DNA of 64,000 nt, from assembly GCA_030512335.1 (NCBI GenBank), contig JAULSU010000001.1, forward strand, positions 8,494,001 to 8,558,000, written 5' to 3'. The notes under the pieces are model-generated. The model saw nothing but the letters and a program-made list of their open reading frames with translations. It was not told the origin of the DNA and made no database searches. The DNA comes from Immersiella caudata (taxonomy: Eukaryota > Ascomycota > Sordariomycetes > Sordariales > Lasiosphaeriaceae). This document shows, one piece after another, positions 31,546 to 43,092 of this stretch (the first letter of the stretch is position 1; every line of letters starts with the position of its first letter). The position numbers and the translations under genes were made by a program.

Positions 31546-34317
31546 ATGGAGGAGGAACTCGACAGCAATCATCCACACCGGCAAGACACGGTATTCGAAG
31601 ATGCGAATCCTGTGGACTTCTTTGTCTCGGACGCGGACCGCATCGGCCTAGCGCTGTGTGGAACGGAGGACGAGATAATCGACCGACTGAAAAGGAACGA
31701 CATCGACCTCGGCACCGCCAAGTCGCGCAGCGACTTCCTCGAACGATACATCGATCCACTATCGCCCACAGAAACATCGCGACCTGACGAGCGGCGCCCC
31801 AACGTCCTGCATCGCATTGCCGCTCTCGGGCGAACGGTGGACTCAACGCCACTTGTCCAGCTCCTACTTCGAGAATTCCCCAGTCTCGCGAAAGGCCAGG
31901 ACGAGGAGGGTAAGACAGCCTTGCATGTCGCTCTTTACACAAAGAACACGGACGTCGCCCAGGTAATTTTGGATGCGCTGGAGGCTGTCGATGAGATTAT
32001 CAGTGTTCAAGACGACAAAGGCATGAACTGTATTCATGTCGCAATCGCGGCCGGTATCCCACACAGTCTCGTCCTCGACCTCATCCGCAGAGCGCCAGGG
32101 ACCGTGTTCAGAGAACAGAACAATCGAGGACTGACCCCACTGCACGAGGCCGTGCGGTACGACAGATGCAAAAGTGAACAAGTGGAGGTCGTCGAGGAGC
32201 TGTTGAGAAGGGATCACGACGCCCTCTCCATCGTGTCTGGGAGCACGTCACTCCCCGATGCGTCTATCAAAAAAGGGTTGGCTCCCTACCAGTATCATCT
32301 CGAGCCGAAAACCATCAAGGGCAGGTTTTTTCCTTTTGCACCGTGGCGCAAAACCACCGCCTCCTCCCAAATGCCCAACTCGAGCTACGCGACTCAGATC
32401 AAAGACATGTTGAGACTCTGGATCCTGCGCACCAGAAGTGAGGACGATGCAAGGGGGCTGTTGTACGGCAGTGGGAGTGCAGGGAAGTACAGTCCATGAC
32501 AAACATACTTCAGGTTGACTAATAGGCCTATTCAAGACATACACCTGTCCTTCAGGCTAAACAGGGACCCCCTAGATCCGCCCATCTCCGCTTCTGCCTT
32601 TGAGGAAGCCTACGGGAATTCGAAATTTGGGGAAACATTGTCTCTCGTTTCACTTGGAGAGTTCCGCAAACCAAAACAACAGACCCGCTGCACGAAGCGA
32701 TGCGCTGTTTGTTTTTGGCTGGTTGAGGAGCAAAGGCGTCAAGCGTGTCATTAAAGTCGTGGTCAAAGACCTCACAGCCCCACCTCATACAGAAGAAAGC
32801 ATTGAGAAGGCGCTTTGGGGATTGCAGGTTGAACTCCTTGACTGGCAACGAGTAGATATCTGTCCTACTGTTGTACGCAGTGTTGGTGAGAGCCTGGAGG
32901 GTCTAGTCCTTTACTGGAGTGGGAACAATGCCGTCCTGCGAGGCTGGAGTGAGCCAGAAGGCCTGCCACGACTGACGAACCTGAAATGGATTGATCTGAC
33001 AATGGTAGAGGCAAGTGGAACGACCGGTACTGCCGCCGTCTAGTGATACGCTGACGCAGAAATAGAACCCGGAAAACAGCGAGCGTGTGCAACGCAATCT
33101 GGCGTCCTTTGAGGCGCGTGTAGCAGCACTCAATCCTGGGATCAAGATCAACCGGACAACAGCAACCTATCAGCTCCAAGGTTCTGCCAACGTCGAAAGC
33201 CTGACCGATGCAGGCCCTCGTGGCACAGAAGAGTGGCTACGACACATTGTGGAGTTCGGACATTTCCTTGACAAAGTTGGGGAACAAGGAATTCCACGTC
33301 CAGAACTAAGGCATCTGATCGTGAGGGTCGCTCTTCTTGATAGTGGTGTGGATCTTCTAGCAGACAGTGTACGAGGACGCATCCACAGCAAGACACACTA
33401 CTTCAAAGGTGACACCAGGCATGGGACACACATGGCCGCCACCATTCTAAGTGTTTGCCCTCAGGTGGAGCTTCATTTCTTCGAGGTCGATCTCCTTGCA
33501 AGTTCCAGCAGCGTGTCTAGAGACGCGACTCATAGTATAGTCCGGGTGAGCCTCATTCGTACCTCATCCCTTGACCCTCTCGATTTCGCCTGCTTGTAGT
33601 CGAGATCAATGTGTCACCGACTAACACCCTTGACAGGCATGTGAAGATGTGGTTCGAGCCAGTCCAAGCATCGATATCGTATGCATACCGTGGACAATTC
33701 GCATCGAAGACGACGACGACGCAGCAAACGACAAGATACACATCCTCAGGTATGCCCTGAAGAAGGTTTTGGAGGCCGACATCGCCATTATGTGCCCATA
33801 TCCGGAACACCACCAGGACGTGTTTGAAGTGACGAGATCGTTAATACGGGGGTCCCGTGAGGTCACCAAAATTGCCGCCGTCACTAAAAGTCCATTCCAG
33901 CCAGATCTACCGAACATGGGCGAAATCTTCTACTTTCCTGGAGAAGACATGATCACGACTCGAAGCGACAACTCGAAGTTCGTCAGCGGCAAGGCGGTTG
34001 CAACTGCCACGGCAGCGGGCTTGGCAGCAACCATATTGCGTTGTCGCCGTTTGGTGGAGGGCAACCGAATTTTGAGGCCTGATTGGGCGGCCATCCTGGA
34101 AGATAACTCGGATTCTGGGAGGGAGAATCGTCATGAATTCCTAGCAAAGGCGTTTTCCGTCATGTCTCGTGGCACATCGAAGCAGGAGCCGCTGATGCCC
34201 GTTTGGGACATCTTCAAACTCCCGACGGGCATCATGTCTTCAAGAGGGGTGCTTGACCTAGACCTAGATGCCAACATGTCCTTCTTGTCCCACTTGGTGG
34301 AAAGGCTGGGGGGTTAG
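31546..34317 (+). pseudogene. ankyrin-subtilase (S8-like) fusion, catalytic Ser lost, frameshifted
   Basis: Exon 1 (31546-32486) encodes ankyrin repeats (GKTALHVALYTKNTDVAQVI, GMNCIHVAIAAG, RGLTPLHEAVRYD). It joins via a 39 bp intron to 32526 onward. Near 32650 the coding frame shifts by one base with no usable intron. Downstream is the family-typical VKVV and YWSGNNAVLRGWSEPEGL segment, then a GC-AG intron (33011-33065), exon 33066-33545, a 91 bp intron, and the final exon 33637-34317. The S8-like domain keeps Asp (ALLDSGVDLL) and His (DTRHGTHMAATIL). The serine block reads SGKAVATATAAGLAA, where the family has SGxSVATA, so Ala replaces the nucleophile. It could be a pseudoprotease effector of an ankyrin receptor that later acquired a frameshift, or simply a decaying gene. 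Confidence 0.75.
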
Positions 34318-34536
34318 CAGGAACAGGTTTCTTGCCGTTTGTTCACCAGCCCTGAATTTTTCTCTTTGAAGATCCTCATCGGGGGTTCAGTTATTATGGC
34401 TTTCTCGTTTCTTCCCTTCGATATATTTCACGGCAGCAACACGGTTCGGACTCAATCTGGTGTGTCAAATTTGGGCAATTCTCCGAAAAGACGAGTTCTT
34501 GCATTTCAACATCGCAGTCCCAACTTCCACGGCTGT

Positions 34537-35480
34537 CTATCCACCAATTGAGTCGAAATACTTGGTCATCTCCCCTTGGGCCACCAACACCTGCTCCTGC
34601 GTCGAGTAGTACGTAGCGTCCGTCGTCTGATTTCCCGTCGGGCTGATAACAACCAACTCCTTCGACTTCAGCTCTACCTTCTTCGCGCTCTTGTACAACG
34701 GCAGCCCAATGGGGGTAAACGGCTCGCTCGAGCTGAGGTTGTACGTCAACCCGGGGTCCTTCTTCAGGTTGTATCCGCCGGGAAAAGTCACGCCCTTTGG
34801 CGTGGCGGTTCCGTCACCGGTAACCTTGAAGTTGAAGCACGCCATGTAGAACTGCGGACCGATGGGGGACCACTCGAAACCGGGCGTGGTGGAGACGGAA
34901 AAGTGCAGCGCCATCAACTGTTCATATTAGCACCCTTGTCCCCTTTTATCTTGCGTTCAGGACAACTCACCTCATGACGAAGGACATAAGTCCCCGGCTT
35001 GATATCCGCTGGTATTGTCGCCGTCCACGTCCCATTCGTCTTATCCATCATCCTCACATTCGCCCAAACCCCCTCCTCGTCAACCGTATCCTCGGCAATC
35101 TTGAAAAACTCCAGCTTGTTCACATTCACAGCGGCTACATCCCCCTCGTACGGAGCCAACCACGCCGTGATGGGACCCTTGTGGCTGTACAGCCAGCGCG
35201 ACCAGTGGAAAGTGATGGAGCTTCCGGCGCGGACCTCGGCGATGGCGCCGGGGGCGGTAGGCCGGACGTTGCATGCCAATTCGGGACCGTCGACGCTGAA
35301 GATAGGATTCACGCCGCCGCCGCCGAATGCAATGCGTGCAGGTTTGGGCTGCATGTAGGGATCAATGTAGACGTCCCAGCCGGGGTAGACGGTGTTGTCG
35401 GCCGTGATGCGGTAGACGTAACCGTGGCCGAGGACGTGGCCGGCCAGTGCCAAGGCGGAACCTGCGATGGATGTCTTCAT
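34537..35480 (-). CDS. AA9 lytic polysaccharide monooxygenase, 296 aa
   Basis: Exons 35480-34971 and 34917-34537 are joined by a 53 bp phase-0 intron. The 18-residue signal peptide leaves His19 (HGYVYRI) as the mature N-terminus, the first copper ligand. The second copper His lies in YSHKGPITAWLAPYEGD, the AA9 HKGP motif. LRHELMALHFS and the PQFYMACFNF stretch (Gln and axial Tyr) complete the active-site signature. The enzyme is secreted and oxidatively cleaves cellulose or related beta-glucans using copper and a reductant. There is no CBM1 module; the C-terminus ends soon after the core. All key residues are present, so it is predicted to be active. It indicates a plant-biomass-degrading or plant-associated lifestyle. 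Confidence 0.93.
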
Positions 35481-36363
35481 GGTGGGCTGGATCTCAAGGG
35501 GTAAGAGATGATCCAAGATCGACAAACACCAAGATCGGTTGGGAGTCTGAAAGGTGTTGGCGCCCAGCTTTTGCCCAGGCTTATATGTACCTGTCGTACC
35601 CTGTGTGCATCCGCCTCCACCGGGTTGACCGGCATTGGGACATCCCCTTCGCCTGTGCCTTTGAAAAAAAAGAACTAATTTGTTTTTTCGCGAATTTTCT
35701 TTGAGCCATGACGAATGCGAACCATGGCTCTGGACATCGGCATCAAACGCGGGGTTGCCGCGCGTGCAGTCCCAATTTTTCACTCCCATTCCCTTCACCA
35801 TTGCCCACAGACCCGAGTTCCATATAGGGGGAAACATCTAAATATGAGGAATTGCCGGTGTTTTCGATGTGGGCGGCATCGCGATTGGCCAAGAGTCCAA
35901 GACTTGATATCCACTCGGCATGCTGCAAAGGGGGTTATATGCCGCCACCGGCCCCGCTCGGCCCGGTGGGTGAATGGGTGTGGTGGCTTCCGTTCCCGCG
36001 AGCTTGGGGGATCTTGTTCGGAATAAGAGTATAAGCGAACTGTGGGATGGGCGAACGGGAATGGAACCAAGGATGTGAAGGTTTCGGTGCACGGTGGGGA
36101 GGTTGTTTTCATCCTTTGGCTGTCACCACTTTCACGGACATTTTTGCAAAGACTTCCAACAACGATGGCATCTAACGGCAACACTCACAATTAAGTCAGA
36201 ATATTCCGTTTCACTACCGTAACCAACTTTCCCCATTTTTACTCAGTACGCGCACAATTCCATAGTGTCACTCTAGTTCCGGTCTCCAGGTTGCAGAACG
36301 CCTGACCCCTCAGAATACTAACCGTGCCCTCCTCTTCGTCCAGCCACCTAGGTACTTGCTACC
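35481..36363. other. LPMO promoter and spacer
   Basis: This 880 bp region shows no coding signal on either strand. Confidence 0.5.
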
Positions 36364-37440
36364 TCAACGGGATACCCAGAAACAAAGACACACGTTTGAC
36401 GCAGCTACCAAAGTCACGCCCTTGGACGCGAAACGGTTCTCAATGTTCTGCATCGTCGTAAACAGCTTTCTTTCCGTAGCTTTCGCATTTAGGCCATATT
36501 CAATTGGGTCCGTCACCTCAAGGTAGTTGACCTCATCGTCTGTATAGAACATGTCGCGCGAGAACGAAGAAGGCCTTTCTTGGATGGCATCGCACATCTT
36601 GGCTGCAACGAGGTGCACACTCTCAAGTCGTGGAAGTGGACCTTGGGGTCCGCATCATCGCAACAAGCTCTGGAGATGTGAAACTGGAAGAGCTTGTATC
36701 TCTACGATTACCAATATCTCTAGGCTTCCTGGTAAGAAGTTGGATAGATGATCTAGGCTGGGGTCTTTCTCCCCTTGGAGACGGCCCCGCTGAAAGGTGG
36801 GGTACTAGATGTTTTCCGCCGAGATCGAGAGGTCTCTCAGATTAAGGAGTTTGTCTCTCAAGGGCGCCGATAGGGTGGTATTCGGCGCGGTTCTGTTTTT
36901 GAAATGCTGGTCGTGTACGTGCCGGCGCTAACCATGTGTGCTGATCTTGTTGAGAACTTACGAGTGAAGCCGGTTCGCGATGCCGGTCTTGATCAATGCG
37001 TCAACCATTTCCCTGCCGGTTGAGTGATTCTTGTGGGACTTGATGGTAAGGTGACGCAGAGGTTGTTAGCAACATTGGAGGAACGGGACCAAAAGGTTGG
37101 GGACGATGGAGAAATTGACAAGACGGGCGGTTGAGCGAGGGGAGGGAGGCTGGGTTGGGGCCACTTAAACCGCAACCGCTGAGAAGCGTAATGTTGTGAA
37201 TATTGACGTCTTCAAGAGTTGGGGCGACATGGGCAAGAGCGTGGAAAGTGCATTCGGTGTACACCAACCGGGGGCTCTTGAAGGTATACCGTCGGAAGGT
37301 CTGTTCCTCTGTAGGGTGCGGTAAAATCGAGAATTCACTCGGAGGGATTCTGGAAATCCCAAGAGGCGTCTTGACAAAGTCAGGAGTTGTAATGTGAACC
37401 GGCGGAGGGCTGGTAAGAGAGGCAAGCAGCGTGGATGTGA
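36364..37440 (-). pseudogene. F-box/LRR-like gene remnant
   Basis: Leftward, the frame around 37380-37160 reads like the middle of a fungal F-box protein (SPRLVYTECTFHALAHVAPT, then LEDVNIHNITLLSG). A separate C-terminal-like piece (VNYLEVTDPIEYGLNAKATE, ending NRFASKGVTLVA) lies at 36618-36364. The parts are not joined by an intact frame and there is no start. The upstream end abuts the amidase remnant. Confidence 0.4.
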
Positions 37441-37489
37441 TGCGATTGGAGTGGTCTGACGGAAACGTTCAGGACGCATGACGAAATGA

Positions 37490-38216
37490 AAGACTCCACG
37501 TACCTTGGTGCCAAGGGCCGCAGCGGCAAGCCCCGGGCTACAGACACGGCAGAGCCGGAGCTGCTACCGGAGGGTGAAGACACGGGATAGAAAGCGCCCA
37601 TTGTCTTTCCGCCTCTTGGGCTCCAGCCGGAACTGACGTCCAGCTCCTGGGAGTTGGCCCACTCGGACAAGTTGGTCTTGCTGAGGATCACGACGCCAGC
37701 CTTGCGCAGCTTCTCAGTGATCGACGCCTCGTGGGCCGGCTTGGCGCTAAGGAGGGCCGATGAGCCGGCCGATGAGCCGGCCAACACATCGGGCTCCTCG
37801 TCTTTTGTCGCGGTCTTGTCCTTGATCAGAAGCGGAATACCGTGGAGGCGGCTGCAAGTTGGAGGAGGTCAGCGGCGAAGAGCAGGAGGAGCTGGACTGC
37901 GCTTCACGAAGATTCTGGGGCCCAGCTCTGTCCGCTCTTCATCGAGCGACTAGGCGACCACAATCGCGTCGGGCTTGACCTGCGGCACCGCTCTGGGGCT
38001 CGGCCGTTGGTCAATTCTCGCGAGGCAGGCCTTGGTCGGTGGACAGACGCGGCAGCTCCCGCTGGGCTCGAGGTCCTCGGCAGCTTCGTCGACGCTGAGA
38101 TACACCAGGGACGGCAGCTCGGCCCGAATTGTGATTGGAGTTGCGGTAATCACCGTCTCCAACGAGGTACGGTGGGTGTGAGGAAGCGCAGGCGTTCCAA
38201 ATGTTTCCAGGTCCAT
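37490..38216 (-). pseudogene. truncated, mutated amidase-signature gene
   Basis: Family landmarks appear in order on the minus strand. QVKPDAIVVA is followed directly by an in-frame TAG and then SLDEERTELGP. Then come LHGIPLLIKDK, AGVVILSKTNLSEWANS and the catalytic-type SPSGSSSGSAVSVARGL. In GatA-like amidases this serine-rich loop holds the cis-Ser of the Ser-cis-Ser-Lys triad. The frame then slips by one base (LAAAALGTK lies in the next frame) and ends at a splice-donor-like GTACGT near 37500. The remaining half or more of the enzyme is absent and replaced by the F-box remnant. Nonsense, frameshift and truncation together mark it as dead. Confidence 0.7.
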
Positions 38217-39605
38217 GTCTTGGCTACGAGGAACTGAGAAGACGAAACCTTATCACCAGTTCATCCCAGCAAGTCTCGCAACGGTCAGCACACCGTCAGC
38301 GCGAATCCTGGGCTCCACTGTCGCCACGTTTTCGATTTTCTCGCACACACACCAACAGCGCCACTTCATGGCGCGGCCCACAGGCCCTAGATTAATTCTG
38401 GTAAAACGCTCCTCGACAACTTCAGATCAAGCTCAACTTGAACTGACAGGCAGACAGCGCACGATTGCGTGATCAAGGCTGGAATGGGCACCAACGGGTT
38501 TGGGCCTTTCCTTCAAGTGGTGGGTCTGCAGCGTTGCCCTAGACTTGACAAACGCCTGACCGCTCTCAGCTCCTCCGCATCGTCCACTCCATCCGATAGA
38601 ACAGGCCCAAATCTTGCGCGCAAAAGGCCGGTTCGCTGGCTGACTTACTCGTCATCCGTCACCTATAAATGCCCTCCACCATTGCCTGGGCGCTTTCGGC
38701 TTCTTACTTCAAGCTCTTACTTCAAGCAGTGCACCCACGACATCCGACACCTCAAGTCCATGCTCCAAAGCCATCACGTCGCCCTTTGATCATTCCGAGG
38801 CGCTACGAGTCCTCAAGGGCTCCACGACCGCGGACGGGCGACAAATGGTGTTTGGCGACGCAGTAGCTCTCGTCCAACAGAGCGTTCCCCCGTCGTAACA
38901 CGATAGCCGCTGAGCTGTACTTGCCGTAGTGAGGACTGCGCTACCCACCTAGGTACTGCAATGACAGTAATTTCTACAAGTCTTGTGTCTTCCAATTGCC
39001 TAGGTAGTCGTGATGATTTTCCGCCCTCACATGCCAAATCTCAAGCCGTCTCGCTTTACTCCCCCACCAGTTATAGCGCGTTGTCAGAGACCAGGACGTC
39101 TCGAGGAGCTGACGTGGGCTGGGGCGCGGATAAGTCGACATTGCGGGGCTTTTGGGACCCGCTCCCCTGATTAATTTCCCGACGCCGAGTCCGAAAGGGA
39201 AACAGAGAGGGGAGCCAAGGTCGATGGCTTCCCGTTCTGAGAACTCTCAGCCTCAATGCCACACGCCACGCCTTTTATAGCTGAATCATGAGGATCAGGT
39301 TATATTTGGAAGTTATGTTCAGTGCTATCGTTCAAAAGGTGGTGTTTACAAATTATTATCTCAGTTACCAGACGTGTTTACGTCGTGCTGGCGAGTGGAG
39401 GAGCGTTAGGTTTTTCTTGCCCGGGATTGCGATGGGAATATTTGGTGAAAAGGTTGTCAACGCTGGGGAAAGGGGAGCGTGATTTGGATTGGATGGCAGG
39501 TGGAGAAGAAAGGCTGGAGGGGGAAGAAACGATCGTATACATTATGCTACCAGTGCCTATGTACAACCCTCCCCTCTTTCCTCGATGTCACCCCATAATC
39601 GCCGC
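38217..39605. other. 1.4 kb spacer
   Basis: No gene is supported. A 13 bp direct repeat (CTTACTTCAAGCT) occurs at about 38703-38730. Confidence 0.5.
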
Positions 39606-39863
39606 TTAAAAAGGTATCCCGTTCTTGAGACAAGTCGTCGGCGTATCGTTCAAGCAGAACGTGTCAAAGCCACAATCCCGGACCAAACGCGCTTCGTTCC
39701 CCCCTACGCACACCCACCACTGGCAATTGAACGTGTCTCCTATTTTCTCAAGCCGGGGTACCATCTTGTCATGGGGGCAATTGGTGGGGATGGGGCCGAG
39801 CTGGGCAAAGACGGTGCTGCTCGCAAAAAGGGTGATTGCGGAGATGATAGTTTGGAGATGCAT
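39606..39863 (-). CDS. small secreted cysteine-rich protein, 85 aa (effector-like)
   Basis: A single exon runs from ATG 39863 to the stop at 39606. The signal peptide MHLQTIISAITLFASSTVFA is followed by a 65-residue mature protein with six cysteines: NCPHD, FNC, WVC, DCGFDTFC and TTC. The even number suggests three disulfides in the apoplast. There is no known catalytic domain. Size, Cys content and secretion match fungal effector-like or small secreted proteins, often lineage-specific. It stands alone between long spacers. Confidence 0.7.
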   Translation of the reverse strand: MHLQTIISAITLFASSTVFAQLGPIPTNCPHDKMVPRLEKIGDTFNCQWWVCVGGNEARLVRDCGFDTFCLNDTPTTCLKNGIPF

Positions 39864-40961
39864 AGTGGCTGTATTGGTTAGCGTGCTGTTGGGGTGTTGT
39901 GGGTTGAGAAAGTTGCTCACCGGCTGTGATGGCTTTAATGCACGACGGATTTTTTTGTTGGCCGTTTGTCGCCACACAAAGAATGCTGGTGTCGTTGAGG
40001 TAGAAGTGGGTTTGCTGGTAGATGTTGTGTGACCATGGAGAGGGTGAGAGAGAGAGTATGGTTTATCTATATTGTACTTTCATTCCCGCCTTTTTGCTCC
40101 TCTCCCGCTGCTCCCCGACTTGGTCAAAATCCGCCTCGCTCATGCGGAGTCAACTTCTGTCTGCAAGGGGGTTTCATGACACGCACAACAAGCTCTGTGC
40201 CGCCGCTAAAAAGAAGAAAAAATGCGGACATAGTGCAAAACGGCGTGGTTTAAAAGAATAGCGCGAGGCATTGTGCTATGTCGCCAGCTATTGGAGCGCT
40301 TGAGCTGGGTGATCTATGCTGTGCCCCAGCCGGTACCCAGGTTGAGGGCCTTGGCGATTTACGCCGCATTCCAAGATTTCGATTCGAGAAAACCCGCCAC
40401 TTTGGTGGGGGGCAATGCACACTGGCCTGAATTTTCCGGTGCCTAGGCTGAGTGGTCTTCATTGCAGCGTTACACAAGGCAGACCGCGAAGCCATGATCG
40501 AAGACCCGCCAACAGTAACACTGCGGCACAGTGTTTCGCTTTGTTTTCTTTCTTTTCTTAGTTTCAATTGCCACGGTGCTCTTGAAGCTTGCTCTGTAGC
40601 GAGGTTATGAGAGACAAATGAGACAGCCACGTCTGCATCTTCAACCATGACTACCATGCGAACAGCCCAGGGATCGACTACCTCAATGGTCGGTGATGGG
40701 TTTATCTTGTGTCGACAGGCACAACAGGACCTTGGAAATTTCCCGCTTAAATATTCAGATTGCAAGTTGGTGCCTGACAGTGTAAGGTCATGTAGGAGCC
40801 GTTCGAGTCGAAGTCAACCACTGGCCTTCCACGGTCCGTGTTATCGGCTCCGCGATCCCCGATGGTGTACCCCTCAGTCCATAGTTCGAATCTCACATTC
40901 GGTCACAGACTATCACGAATCTAAAGCACACCGCCCCAACCAAACACTTCAATGCCACTCC
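39864..40961. other. spacer
   Basis: This holds the promoter of the small secreted protein and the 3' side of the Zn2Cys6 gene. No gene is seen. Confidence 0.5.
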
Positions 40962-42731
40962 CTACTCCAAACCCTCCAACCCAACCCCATGATCCTCCCC
41001 ACACCCAACCTCCCCACAAACATCTACCCACCTCCCCAGCCCCAATTCTATTCTCTCTACAACCGCCTCCCCGTCCTTCCCCCTCTCATTCCTCACATAA
41101 ACCCCCAACATCTTCTCCTCATTCCCATCCCCACCAGAAACCCTTCTTCCCTCCACCCAATTCCACCTCTCCCCCTTTGGAGCCCTCTCATCCCCACTTT
41201 TCACCCTCGCCTTCTCTTCAAGCAGCACTGCACCGAGTTTTCCATAGAGTTCCGCTTCCGCATCCCAACTCCCCTCTCTCCATGGCATCCGTCTAGCAGC
41301 TTCCAAAGCGCGCATGCGAATGTGGTGGTTTCGGCATTTAGCGATCACAGGGCCGAGGGTGGAGAGGGGGCCGAAGGTTAGGGTGAAGGCGGCATGGTAT
41401 TTCCTTGTCTTTTTGAGGCCGGGCGGGGGATGAGCGACGAGGGAGAGGGTTTCGTCGAGGATGGTTTGGAATTGGGAATCGTAGTCGTCCCAGGCGGTGT
41501 CGGTTGTGTCGAGGCAGCATTGGATGGCGACGGTGAGGGTTAGGTGGTGTAACTGCATAACGCGGAGGGAGGCGTGTGGATTGGAATGGGGGGCGGTGAG
41601 GGAGAAGGCGGTTGTGAGGATTGTTTTCCAGGAGGCGAGGAGGGAGAGGTAGGTTTGTTGTTGGTTGACGAGGGAGGGGGGGATGGTTTCAGACTGGGAT
41701 AGGGTGGTGAAGGCTTGGGCGGTGAACGCTATGGCGAGGGAGAAGAAGCGGGACCATTCGGTTTGAAGTTGGGTTGGATCGTGGAGGTTGAGAGAGCGGA
41801 TGTTTGGTGAGGGGGTGGTGTCCCAGAGTGCGAGATTTACGCTTTGAGTGGGGAGGAATGGTGTCCAGGCGCCGGTGATGGAGAGAAAGGGGAGTATGTG
41901 TCCGATGTCGGCGATGTCGTCTTCTTTGGGGAGCGGCTGAGAGGTTTCCGTTGGCATCAATGCGTCTTTGCGGATTTGAGTGAGTGAGGGTCGGAGAAGG
42001 TTGATGGAGCTCGTTATGAGTGCGTCCACGCCGTCCATATTGCCTTGGAGCAACTCAAAGGTGATGAGAAGGAGTGTCATGATCACGACTGCTCGAGGCG
42101 ACTGAATGTTGGCTTTTTTTTCAACCTGTTTCCGAAACAGAGACAAGGCTTTGAGGTAGTGCTGCATCGCGATTCGGTGCTTGCTGTTTACAACTGATCT
42201 CGCTGTCCACGGAAAGAGGGCCGACGGCTTATTCCGCTGCTGCCCTTTTGTGGGGAATGATTCAGACTCTGATATTCCCGATGACAGACTGGAGATGGCC
42301 AGGACAGCATGAAAAACGCAGTCGCTGGTCATAGCCTCGCATAGCACAATTCGAGACCAGAAGTCGGTGCAGCCGTAACCGGTGAAGTCGTCCGTGAGCG
42401 CATGGCGAAAGAAGTCGAAGAACGGCACGTCTTGGTTGCTGAACCGCCGTAAAAGCGGGGCAGATCTTGGCTCCGGGGAAAACGGAGCAATGACATTCTT
42501 CGTCTTGGACTGTAATGACTGTATTTCATATCCGTCGCAGGCGATGCGTGCTTTATGGCATTGCTGGCAAATCGGTTTGGCTTCGTCGCATTTGACTCTC
42601 CGTATTTTGCATGTCCTGCAGCCCGTTCGGACCTTCGGCTTGCTAGCCCGCGTCCGTTTCAGCGGTATCGACCGCTGTATTCCGGATACATCGGAAGGCT
42701 TCGGCGCCAATGGTTTTGGAACAAGGCTCAT
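40962..42731 (-). CDS. Zn2Cys6 transcription factor, 589 aa
   Basis: A single-exon gene. The start chosen is ATG 42731; the frame is open a little upstream but without ATG. The binuclear zinc cluster spans Cys38-Cys65 (GCRTCKIRRVKCDE, then ICQQCHKARIAC) with C-x2-C-x6-C-x6-C-x2-C-x6-C spacing. It is preceded by a basic KRTRASKPK stretch and followed by a regulatory domain of the fungal-specific DUF3468 type. It should bind CGG-containing promoter sites in the nucleus. It faces the P450 at 43093 across 361 bp, so the P450 is a natural target. Confidence 0.9.
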   Translation of the reverse strand: MSLVPKPLAPKPSDVSGIQRSIPLKRTRASKPKVRTGCRTCKIRRVKCDEAKPICQQCHKARIACDGYEIQSLQSKTKNVIAPFSPEPRSAPLLRRFSNQDVPFFDFFRHALTDDFTGYGCTDFWSRIVLCEAMTSDCVFHAVLAISSLSSGISESESFPTKGQQRNKPSALFPWTARSVVNSKHRIAMQHYLKALSLFRKQVEKKANIQSPRAVVIMTLLLITFELLQGNMDGVDALITSSINLLRPSLTQIRKDALMPTETSQPLPKEDDIADIGHILPFLSITGAWTPFLPTQSVNLALWDTTPSPNIRSLNLHDPTQLQTEWSRFFSLAIAFTAQAFTTLSQSETIPPSLVNQQQTYLSLLASWKTILTTAFSLTAPHSNPHASLRVMQLHHLTLTVAIQCCLDTTDTAWDDYDSQFQTILDETLSLVAHPPPGLKKTRKYHAAFTLTFGPLSTLGPVIAKCRNHHIRMRALEAARRMPWREGSWDAEAELYGKLGAVLLEEKARVKSGDERAPKGERWNWVEGRRVSGGDGNEEKMLGVYVRNERGKDGEAVVERIELGLGRWVDVCGEVGCGEDHGVGLEGLE

Positions 42732-43092
42732 TTCGGTTGGCGAAGGTGGAATGGCCCAGCTTGTCGAACCAGACTTGCCTCTTGTCGAATGATGCCGTTG
42801 TTTGTCGTTGAAGGTTGGGGCGCACTGCCCCACTACGAGATCTCGGGACGGGATTTTTAGGGCCTACATTGACCCACATCGGAGCAAATGTGAAATTGGC
42901 GGCCCTCCATTGGCTGTGTCGTAAAAAGGATACTGAATGCTGATTGGCCAGTGCGCCAGTCATGAGCTTATGTTCACACAAGTTTTTCCAACGACGTTTC
43001 GTATATCAAGGGATGCGCCCGTTGCTCCGGGCCAGTTTTCTGACAACTCTTCATATCCAATTCTGGCCTCATGATTTGAACTTTCCCTTACA
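42732..43092. promoter_or_regulatory. divergent promoter, Zn2Cys6 factor / P450
   Basis: This 361 bp interval separates the two divergent starts. It contains two ATTGG (inverted CCAAT) boxes at 42909-42913 and 42943-42947 and a CTCGGGACGGGA stretch near 42840 that could serve a Zn2Cys6 factor. Confidence 0.5.

Noticed and set aside
40022..40261. Overlapping plus-strand frames rich in Lys near 40200
   Set aside because: They arise from an A-rich stretch, lack a domain and occupy the promoter side of the small secreted protein.
40801..40925. tRNA-like GTTCGAATC box near 40890
   Set aside because: The flanking bases do not form a T-stem and no matching acceptor or D-arm is found upstream.
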